DNA of 64,000 bases from an uncultured Fretibacterium sp. (GTDB lineage: Bacteria > Synergistota > Synergistia > Synergistales > Aminobacteriaceae): the NCBI GenBank assembly GCA_937915755.1, contig CALGGR010000326.1, positions 16,680 to 80,679 on the forward strand, written 5' to 3'. Positions 8,124-15,231 of this stretch are shown here, piece after piece (the stretch's first letter is position 1; the number at the start of each line of letters is the position of its first letter). The position numbers and the translations under genes are program-made. A model generated the notes under the pieces. It saw nothing but the letters and a program-made list of their open reading frames with translations, was not told the DNA's origin and did no database searches.

Positions 8124-8475
8124 TCAGGAGTCAGTAACCTCACGTCTAAAGACGGGGGCTTGAAAAAAAGTCCTTGCTGACTAGCCTAAGTCTTGAGATA
8201 AAGACTACGTTACCTGCGAATGTATAGGTACCGGCGGACGTAAATCCTAATCTGCCGCTCTACGGTTTGTGGTTAAACAGTCCTGAGAGGCAGGGGCAGT
8301 GCTGCAAGCAAATAAACCGCAGGATAACATTGGCGAAGGATTATAACTCTAGCGGGCGGAGGTCTGTTCCTTTTTAGCAGATATAAGGCCCGCTCGCCTT
8401 AGGCGATATACTACTAACAAAAAGGAGGGCGCACTTCCTCCCCATAGCTAAGGGGTATCCGTGCGAGTTTTTAAT
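8124..8475 (-). mobile_element. structured IS200/IS605-like relic (tnpB 3' end and RNA region), no intact gene
   Basis: This fills the gap between tctC and tctB. Near its left edge 8139-8158 is the hairpin ACGTC-TAAA-GACGG. Read on the minus strand, one frame there gives QAPVFRREVTDS and TGA at 8124-8126, like the tails of TnpB proteins. The rest has many complementary stems: CGGTTT 8263-8268 / AAACCG 8314-8319, GCGGGC 8352-8357 / GCCCGC 8388-8393, TCGCC 8394-8398 / GGCGA 8402-8406. No frame codes a recognisable protein upstream of that tail. My reading is a deleted element keeping its right end and guide-RNA-like region; a different structured RNA cannot be excluded. Confidence 0.5.
8430..8472 (+). 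terminator. bulged hairpin with T-run between tctC and tctB
   Basis: CGCAC 8430-8434 pairs with GTGCG 8461-8465, and CCCC 8440-8443 with GGGG 8452-8455 inside it, followed by AGTTTTT. On the plus strand it should cut transcription after tctC. It could equally be the second end hairpin of the relic. Confidence 0.55.
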
Positions 8476-8485
8476 GAGAAATTTT

Positions 8486-8517
8486 CCGCCTGTAATGTTA
8501 GAGTTGCGGGCGGATTT
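8486..8517 (+). terminator. second hairpin before tctB
   Basis: CCGCC 8486-8490 pairs with GGCGG 8509-8513, followed by ATTT. It is weak as a terminator, but it adds to the block between tctC and tctB. The tctB ribosome site AGGAGGG follows at about 8530. Confidence 0.35.
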
Positions 8518-8546
8518 CGTTCACATTTTAGGAGGGAAAAATTTTC

Positions 8547-9017
8547 ATGACCAACAAGACACGCGACATAATATGTTCAATCATAGTGCTTGCATTCGGT
8601 GCGGCCATGATTTACTTCGTGAAGGACGTTCGCAGGGTCATACGTTCCGATGTAGGCTCTGCGTTCGTTCCGACACTCATAGGCTGGTGCATCATTGCAA
8701 CAGGCGCGGCAAAGCTGTTCTACTCAATCTTCACCGGCCTCAAAGAAGAGAACAAGAAGATCGTCTTCGATCAGGATTTCTTCGGCGGAATTGGGACGAT
8801 CGTCCTCATGGTGCTTTACATGCTTGCGTTCCAGCCCGTCGGATTCGTCGTGGCAAGCGCGGTGTACCTGTTCTTGCAGATGCTACTGTTCAGCGAGAAG
8901 TCAAACCGTAAAATCATTCTCTTTGCGGTGATAGCGGTGCTTCTTCCTGTGGCGGTTGACGCACTGTTCGTTTTCGTAATAAAGATGCCGCTTCCTGTCG
9001 GCGTATTCGGATTCTAA
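8547..9017 (+). CDS. tctB: TctB-family small permease subunit
   Basis: 156 aa inner-membrane protein, the small subunit of the tripartite tricarboxylate transporter. It shows about four hydrophobic segments (residues 7-24, 38-57, 75-96 and a C-terminal pair around 110-150) and little else conserved, as usual for TctB. The start ATG has AGGAGGG about 10 nt upstream. It is followed 15 nt later by tctA. Identification rests on size, topology and position between tctC and tctA. Confidence 0.87.
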   Translation: MTNKTRDIICSIIVLAFGAAMIYFVKDVRRVIRSDVGSAFVPTLIGWCIIATGAAKLFYSIFTGLKEENKKIVFDQDFFGGIGTIVLMVLYMLAFQPVGFVVASAVYLFLQMLLFSEKSNRKIILFAVIAVLLPVAVDALFVFVIKMPLPVGVFGF

Positions 9018-9032
9018 GGAGGCTGACACACA

Positions 9033-10562
9033 ATGATAACAGCAGCATTAGCCAACGTATTGAACCCCGTGTGCCTGTTCCTGATTTGGGTGGGTACGGT
9101 AATCGGAATAATCTTCGGTTCAGTTCCTGGACTGTCAGCAACAATGTCGGTCGTTCTGTTCCTCCCGATGACTTTCAGCCTTGAGGCGACAAGGGGGATT
9201 GCGCTTCTCGTCGGCCTCTACATGGGCGGAATTTCCGGCGGCTTAATCTCGGCAATACTCCTCAAGATTCCCGGAACACCGTCGTCAATCTCGACAGTCT
9301 TCGACGGCGGCCCTATGGCTGAGAAAGGCGAGGCGGGACGCGCTTTAGGTGTCGGCATTCTCTACTCGTTCATCGGCTCAATTCTCGGTATACTCGCGTT
9401 AATGTTCATAAGCCCGATGCTCGCTAAGGTTTGCCTGCTCTTTGGGCCTGCGGAATATTTCTCGGTTGCGGTTTTCTCGCTGACGATAATAGCGGCACTT
9501 TCGGGAAAAGACATGCTCAACGGACTCATTGCGGGGCTGACCGGGCTCGCTCTCTCAATGGTCGGAATGGCACCGATTGACACGAAGGTACGCTACACAT
9601 TCGGGAACTATCAGCTTCTCAACGGCTTTGATATAACGGTGCTTCTCATCGGGGTATTCGCGGTTACGGACATAATACTTGCGGGCTTCGGAAGAAGGAC
9701 GTTAGCGCAGAGGCTCGAACAGAAGAAATACCAGCTCAAGGGCTACGGAATCTCGATGATAGAGTTCATTCAGCAGATACCGAACGCAATAATCTCGTCG
9801 ATAATCGGAATAATCATCGGCATACTTCCGGGCATCGGCGGCTCAACGGCGGGACTTCTTGCGTACACGGCTGAGAAATCGCGCTCAAAGCATCCTGAAA
9901 AGTTCGGGACTGGAATCATTGACGGAGTAATCGCGTCTGAGACATCGAACAACGCGGTCATAGGCGGCTCACTCGTTCCGTTGCTCTGCATGGGAATTCC
10001 CGGAAACACGGTCGCGGCGGTATTCCTGGGCGGGCTTCTTGTTCACGGAATTAACCCCGGGCCATTGATCTTCGACAAGAGCGGCGTATACGTCTACGGA
10101 ATATACTTCGCGCTTATCGTTGCGAGTGTGTTCATGCTCATCTTCGAGAGAATGGGGCTGAGGATATTCGCGAAATTGCTTGACATTCCCAAGCACATAC
10201 TCCTCCCAATCATCATGATAATGTGCTGCGTCGGAGCTTACTCAAGCAACAGCAGAGTGTTTGATGTTCAGTGCGTACTGTTCTTTGCGCTGCTGGGACT
10301 GATGTTCAAGTGCTTCAAGATACCCAGCACGCCGCTGATAATCGGGTTCATACTTGGCTCAATGTTCGAGGAGAACCTGAGAATGGCACTTCAGGCTTCA
10401 CACGGAAACTGGATGATATTCCTGACGAGGCCGATTTCGTGCGGCTTCCTGATCGTTGCGGTTGTGTTCTGCACATATACGGTACTGAGCAATCTCCGCG
10501 CAAAGAAGAAAGCTGAACTTGAAGGCAAGGAGTTCCACGAGGCGGAAGAAGGAGAGCTGTAA
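9033..10562 (+). CDS. tctA: TctA-family large permease subunit
   Basis: 509 aa, about 12 membrane segments, the channel subunit of the sodium-coupled tricarboxylate transporter. Conserved TctA blocks are GSVPGLSATM near residue 30, GGLISAILLKIPGTPSS near residue 69 and the repeated half GILPGIGGSTAG near residue 263, with EKFGTGIIDGVIASETSNNAV after it. The two PG-type motifs mark the inverted repeat fold. It ends the operon and is followed by a terminator at 10578. Confidence 0.95.
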   Translation: MITAALANVLNPVCLFLIWVGTVIGIIFGSVPGLSATMSVVLFLPMTFSLEATRGIALLVGLYMGGISGGLISAILLKIPGTPSSISTVFDGGPMAEKGEAGRALGVGILYSFIGSILGILALMFISPMLAKVCLLFGPAEYFSVAVFSLTIIAALSGKDMLNGLIAGLTGLALSMVGMAPIDTKVRYTFGNYQLLNGFDITVLLIGVFAVTDIILAGFGRRTLAQRLEQKKYQLKGYGISMIEFIQQIPNAIISSIIGIIIGILPGIGGSTAGLLAYTAEKSRSKHPEKFGTGIIDGVIASETSNNAVIGGSLVPLLCMGIPGNTVAAVFLGGLLVHGINPGPLIFDKSGVYVYGIYFALIVASVFMLIFERMGLRIFAKLLDIPKHILLPIIMIMCCVGAYSSNSRVFDVQCVLFFALLGLMFKCFKIPSTPLIIGFILGSMFEENLRMALQASHGNWMIFLTRPISCGFLIVAVVFCTYTVLSNLRAKKKAELEGKEFHEAEEGEL

Positions 10563-10577
10563 GAACAATCAAGCTGT

Positions 10578-10611
10578 AACCCTGCGGAGAGATTCGCGGG
10601 GTTATGTTTTA
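10578..10611 (+). terminator. terminator of the tct operon
   Basis: AACCCTGCG 10578-10586 pairs with CGCGGGGTT 10595-10603 (one G-U), then ATGTTTTAT. It lies 15 nt after the tctA stop. Confidence 0.8.
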
Positions 10612-10614
10612 TGT

Positions 10615-10821
10615 TCACTTGTCGAGCCATTCTTCCAGTGTCAATATCGGCGAACCCATCATCTTCTTTGCAAGCTCCGCATCATCAATGTAACGAATAT
10701 GCCACGGCTCATATTGAGTAGCCTGTTGTATTCTCTTTATTATTCTTTTCGCTTGAAGTGAACCTGTAGCCCACAAGTCCAAGAGCCGCGAGTATCCTTG
10801 TGAGCTTTAATGATGTCCCGT
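10615..10821 (-). pseudogene. 3' relic of a D-Ala-D-Ala carboxypeptidase (VanY-like), frameshifted
   Basis: On the minus strand, just after the tamB stop, one frame ends YEPWHIRYIDDAELAKKM ... LTLEEWLDK with TGA at 10615-10617. EPWHxRY is the zinc-ligand signature of M15-family D,D-carboxypeptidases. Upstream, the sequence NNKENTTGYS that normally precedes it is in another frame: one extra base near 10714 would explain the shift. Only the last 60-70 residues survive; the catalytic first half is gone. It should be inactive. Confidence 0.65.
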
Positions 10822-13800
10822 TCACATTCCAATATTGAATAGATTGTCGATTAGCTGCTGCTTGAACTGGTCGCTCGGAGATTCATCTTCGGCACTCGGC
10901 GCACCCTTCCCAACTGGCAGCTTGAAGCTCATCTTGAACTGCGTTGTGTCCTTCTGCTTCTCCTCGTCCTTGTTGAGAATGTCAATCGGCAGGAAATCCT
11001 CAATCGGCTTGGTAACCTTCAAGTCCCTGAGCTGGGGCTTATATGGCGAATTAGCGATAGTGAATGATACGTTCTGGAAATCCCTGCGTTTTATCCCCAT
11101 TACCCTGCTCGTAGCATCACGAAGCACGTTTCTCGCAAGCCCTCCCGTCATGTACTGGAATATTCCCTTCATTGCACCCAGCAGACGATCAAGGAGCTTG
11201 AGGTCAAACCTTCCGTCGCAGAGAAGCTTCATTCCCTTTCCTGGGATTCCGCATGAGCCGTTAATCGTGAAGTACCTGTATAATGGCTCGTCGAATCCTG
11301 CCCTTGCTCCAGTTCCAGGGTTGAGGAACAAGTCCTTTCCGTCCCAGAAAAATGAACCGTTTATCTTCTCGAACGTTATCTTTCCCGTCGGCGTTATGCT
11401 CTCAAGTGCCTTGACCTTCTGAAGTCCGCCCGGGCTTGTCGAGAAATTCCCGTCAGCAAAACTCAGGTTCATTCCCATTGACGAGCTTCCCTTCATCGTA
11501 ACATTAGCGTCAACAGTTCCAACAAGCTCGCCCTCAGGCATAAATGGCTGCGCAAGTTTTCCGAAGTCAACATGTGAGGCCTTCACGTTCCCGCGCCACT
11601 CCGTAACTTTCTCCTTCATGTCAACCTCAAATGTCGACTTTATCACACCTCCGCTCAAGATTGCACGGCCGTTGGTCATCTGTACTTTCCCTTTGTCGGC
11701 GAGAACTTTCACGGGAAGATTGATGTCGCTGATTCTTATCTTGTCCATGAGAGTTATGCCGTCGGATTTCGCGTTTATGACGATTGGTGCGCCGGGCTTC
11801 GTGTTTCCGTGAACGTGGGCGATGATTTTGCCTTTGACCATTCCGGCCATGTTCGGCATCTGCGTCTCTATCGCGCTGTCAACGTCGAGTGGCTTGGTGT
11901 CAACCGTGTAGTATATCCCGTCGTTCTTTATCTGGAGGTCAATGTCAGATTCGGGCTTGAAATTGTCGATTCGTGCCTTTGCGTTCATGATGAAGTGATT
12001 TTTTGCAGGCGATCTAACGTCAAGTGCTATGTCGTGAATCTCGGACTTCTGGTATAACACCGGCCTTGTAAGCTGAAGGTGCGCTGTTGGCTGTGCGAAT
12101 GTCCCCGTTACTCCCGCCTTCGCGTCAATTACACCTTCAACCGGAGCTTTCTGCATGAAGTTCTTGAGGAGTGCCTTCAAGTCGAGATGCCTTACAACCG
12201 TGTCGATGTTCAGAGTGCTCGACATTATGTCCTTCATGTTTGGCGAGATATTCCCTGAACCGCTTATTGCCGCACCGTTCACAGTGGCCTCAACCTTCCT
12301 GATGTTCACGCGCTTCATGCTTCCGTCAGCCTCGATCGTAGCGTTCGGAACGTCAACAAAATCAACGGCCTTTACGTTCTTGGCGGTCAATTTTGCCGAA
12401 AGATTGGAGAGCGTCATGTTACCCCTTGCGTTGAGAGTTGCTGCTCCAATGCTGGCCATGTTTCCGGCCTTTATGCTGTCAGCGTTGATGTTCGCAGTTA
12501 TTGCGGCTGTATTGAGGCTGCCTTTGATGCCCGCGTTACCCCTGACCCTTCCTGAGATTGGCATTGATTTGTCCTGAAGCTTCAATGCGTTCATGAGCTG
12601 TGCGAGATTTATCCCTGACGTTGAGGCCGTAATGTCTAGCGCGGGATTGGCCATGTTCCGGAGATTTACCGTGCCTTTTGCGTTGACCGTTCCGCCCGGA
12701 AGTGAGGCTTTCGCATTGTTGATGTTCACGATACCTCCGCGAAGTGAGACTGGAATATCAGCGTCGCCAAATCTCATGCCCTGAAATCCTGCGTTACGTG
12801 CCGAGAGTGAGGCGTTGGCATTGATGGCGTTGATGTCGGTGAATTTCCCCGAAGCGTTGGCGCCAAGCGAATATTTCCCCGAAACGTCCTGAAGTCCCGG
12901 AATGAATTTCATCTCAAGATTGCGAACGTCAGCATCAGCCTTGAATGTCGAATCGTTGAGATTGGCCGTAGCGTTTAGAGTTGCCGAGCCATTCGGGAGG
13001 GTGGCCTTTGCGTTGTTGACGGTGAGAATATTGTTGCGGAATGTTACGGGGATCTCAGCGTTGCCGATGTTGATGCCCGTATAGCCAGCGTTGTGAGCCG
13101 TGAGTAATGCGTCGGCGGTTATCGTCTTTGTGTCGTAGAAGTTCCCGGAAGCATCAGCCTTTAGCGAGTACGTACCCTTTAGCTGTTTGAGCTGAGGAAT
13201 GAACCGGAGGTCGAGATTCTTAGCGTCAGCATTCGCCGAAAATTTCCCGTCAGCAATATTCGCTTCAGCCTTGAGATTCGCCGAACTTCCCGGGAATCTT
13301 ATGCTAGCGTCCGAGATTTTCACCACACCTCCGGCCATGCTTATGGGAATGTCTGCGTTGCCCTTGCTCACACCAGCATATCCAGCATTACGAGCCGTGA
13401 GAAGCGCGTCTGCCATTATGGATTTGATGTCGTTATAATTTCCTGATGCTGTGGCTTTGAGGTTGTACGAGCCTGAAACGTCCCTCAGCATTGGAACGAC
13501 ACGAGGCTCAATGTTGTTAGCGTCAGCCTTTGCAGAGAACTCTCCGCTCTTTGTGTCAGCTTTCCCCGAAGCGATTATTCTTCCCCGCCCGAAATTCGCC
13601 GTAAAACCCTCAAGCTCCGCCGTACCGTTCATGACATCGTAATCCGCGTCAGCATTAAGCCCCGTAAGATTCACTCCGAACGCGCCTACTCTCTCGGAAT
13701 TTACGTTTGCGTTGACGTTGAGAGTCTCTGAGATTTTCGCCCTCGCCGAGATTTTGCCGACTGGATTCTCGATGACCCCTGAAAGCTGAGGGATTGCCCT

Positions 13801-15189
13801 TACGAGCGAAGGAAGGTCAAGATTCACGATTGAGACTACGAGACCTTCAGGCTTTACGTTTCCTTCAGCGTCCGCAACTGCACTGCCCCTGGCGAAGATT
13901 TTTCCGCCGAATGCCTTTCCTCCGAGCGAAATCTGAGGGATTGTGTCAGGTTTGAGGCTTGCGTTCATGCTGAGGCTTTCGACAGCGTTGATACCCATTG
14001 CCGAGACCCCGGGAATATCAGCCTTGACGCTTGCCCTCGTTCGCCTGAATACGTCCTCCATAATGTCATCGGTTATCTGGGTGTCAACGTCGAAATTCAC
14101 GTAGCCCCGCTCACCTTTCAGTGCCATGTCAGGAGCGAACATTGCCCCGATTTCTGTGAGTGATATGTTCTTTCCCTCGCCTTTTGCCGAGAACTTCATG
14201 GCCGAGATGTCGCCGGAAGCATTGAGCGTGAAGCCGGCAGCCTTGGTGTTGAGAGCAGCGTTGTCGAGCGTGAAAATCTTTGAGCCGTCCCACGTGAATG
14301 GAAGACGGAAGTTCAGGGGAATGTCCATGACTTCAGCGCGCGGCATTGAGAGGACTCCTGAAGCCGAGATTGCGCCGTCATCATCGTTGGCCTTTGCGGA
14401 AATCTTAGCGTCGATTCTTCCGTTTGCCTTGAGATCTGAGGGTGCGAACTTCATGAAGTCCTCAAGACTCAACGCTGTGAGGAACAATTTTGCGTCGAGG
14501 GGCTGAATCTTACCCGTGAATTTCCCCGTTCCCTTTGAACCTATGCGAATGTCGGAGGAGATTACTTCTGCTGACGGGAGATTGACATCTGCGTTTGCGA
14601 GCAGGGGGAGGATTTTATCGCGTGAGACTAATACCGCGTCAAGAAGGAATTTCCCGGCCTCGTTGAGAGTGAGAGCGTCAAGTTCGAGGTCAGCATACGG
14701 GCTCCCGAAGTGTACATCACGCACTGAAATGTTCGAGGGATTCAGCTTGAGGTCGAAGGGCGGGGCTATGGGCTTTGCTTCGTCCTCTGATGATGCCGGA
14801 AAGAGCTTGGCAATTTTCATAACGCTGTCAAGGTCTGTGCTTACTCCATGAACGTTCAGCGACTTTATGAAGGGAAGGCCGTCCATTCCAGAGAGGACTA
14901 AATCCCAATCCGGGCTGACTGAGGCATGATTGAGTAACGCCAGCGTCTCATCGCCGGAAATCACTCTAAGGCCGTCAATCGAGTAGCCGTTTCTGAGTGA
15001 GCCTGTGATGTTTTGGACTTCGATTCTTGCGGGGTGAAGAAAGAAAGTCCCGCCACGTTCAGCAATGGGCTTTACCAGCCATGAGCCGGTGTCAAACCAA
15101 AAGAGAGCAGCACCTGCCGCGATAGTAATCAATGATATGTATATGAAATATTTTATGAGTGAACCTACAAAGCGCACGTTGAATTTCAC
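10822..15189 (-). CDS. tamB: TamB-family envelope assembly / lipid transport protein
   Basis: 1455 aa. One membrane anchor at about residues 11-31, then a very long beta-rich periplasmic part typical of AsmA-like/TamB proteins, which form grooved bridges carrying phospholipid or aiding outer-membrane protein assembly. The last 350 residues (from about 1100) are the conserved TamB C-terminal domain; TSRVMGIKRRDFQNVSF near the end is typical. Residues about 549-845 hold three tandem copies of a roughly 100-residue unit. The start is GTG 15189; AGAGGG is only 2 nt from it, so GTG 15177 is an alternative. No TamA/BamA-type gene is adjacent. Confidence 0.88.
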   Translation of the reverse strand: MKFNVRFVGSLIKYFIYISLITIAAGAALFWFDTGSWLVKPIAERGGTFFLHPARIEVQNITGSLRNGYSIDGLRVISGDETLALLNHASVSPDWDLVLSGMDGLPFIKSLNVHGVSTDLDSVMKIAKLFPASSEDEAKPIAPPFDLKLNPSNISVRDVHFGSPYADLELDALTLNEAGKFLLDAVLVSRDKILPLLANADVNLPSAEVISSDIRIGSKGTGKFTGKIQPLDAKLFLTALSLEDFMKFAPSDLKANGRIDAKISAKANDDDGAISASGVLSMPRAEVMDIPLNFRLPFTWDGSKIFTLDNAALNTKAAGFTLNASGDISAMKFSAKGEGKNISLTEIGAMFAPDMALKGERGYVNFDVDTQITDDIMEDVFRRTRASVKADIPGVSAMGINAVESLSMNASLKPDTIPQISLGGKAFGGKIFARGSAVADAEGNVKPEGLVVSIVNLDLPSLVRAIPQLSGVIENPVGKISARAKISETLNVNANVNSERVGAFGVNLTGLNADADYDVMNGTAELEGFTANFGRGRIIASGKADTKSGEFSAKADANNIEPRVVPMLRDVSGSYNLKATASGNYNDIKSIMADALLTARNAGYAGVSKGNADIPISMAGGVVKISDASIRFPGSSANLKAEANIADGKFSANADAKNLDLRFIPQLKQLKGTYSLKADASGNFYDTKTITADALLTAHNAGYTGINIGNAEIPVTFRNNILTVNNAKATLPNGSATLNATANLNDSTFKADADVRNLEMKFIPGLQDVSGKYSLGANASGKFTDINAINANASLSARNAGFQGMRFGDADIPVSLRGGIVNINNAKASLPGGTVNAKGTVNLRNMANPALDITASTSGINLAQLMNALKLQDKSMPISGRVRGNAGIKGSLNTAAITANINADSIKAGNMASIGAATLNARGNMTLSNLSAKLTAKNVKAVDFVDVPNATIEADGSMKRVNIRKVEATVNGAAISGSGNISPNMKDIMSSTLNIDTVVRHLDLKALLKNFMQKAPVEGVIDAKAGVTGTFAQPTAHLQLTRPVLYQKSEIHDIALDVRSPAKNHFIMNAKARIDNFKPESDIDLQIKNDGIYYTVDTKPLDVDSAIETQMPNMAGMVKGKIIAHVHGNTKPGAPIVINAKSDGITLMDKIRISDINLPVKVLADKGKVQMTNGRAILSGGVIKSTFEVDMKEKVTEWRGNVKASHVDFGKLAQPFMPEGELVGTVDANVTMKGSSSMGMNLSFADGNFSTSPGGLQKVKALESITPTGKITFEKINGSFFWDGKDLFLNPGTGARAGFDEPLYRYFTINGSCGIPGKGMKLLCDGRFDLKLLDRLLGAMKGIFQYMTGGLARNVLRDATSRVMGIKRRDFQNVSFTIANSPYKPQLRDLKVTKPIEDFLPIDILNKDEEKQKDTTQFKMSFKLPVGKGAPSAEDESPSDQFKQQLIDNLFNIGM
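12655..13545 (-). repeat. three tandem ~300-bp repeats inside tamB
   Basis: Residues about 549-648, 649-748 and 749-845 of TamB align with each other: each starts F(S/K)A(K/N)ADA-N, continues with FIP-L...G-Y-L-A-ASG, then ADALLTA-NAGY, then a stretch like IPVS...G.V.I.NA...P. Copies 1 and 2 share the string ADALLTA exactly. They look like recent duplication of a structural module that lengthens the groove. Confidence 0.75.
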
Positions 15190-15231
15190 ATCCCTCTAAA
15201 ATTTTCACTAATTATATGATAAATTAAGGCG

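Noticed and set aside
8124..8475. Structured gap read as RNase P RNA, tmRNA, group I intron or riboswitch
   Set aside because: None of the conserved cores of these RNAs could be found; transposon-type ends fit better.
8474..8911. 145-aa frame overlapping tctB
   Set aside because: tctB in another frame has a proper ribosome site and membrane topology; this frame has neither.
10835..14851. Several long plus-strand frames opposite tamB
   Set aside because: All are shadows of the repetitive, stop-poor tamB coding strand; composition and lack of starts give no support.
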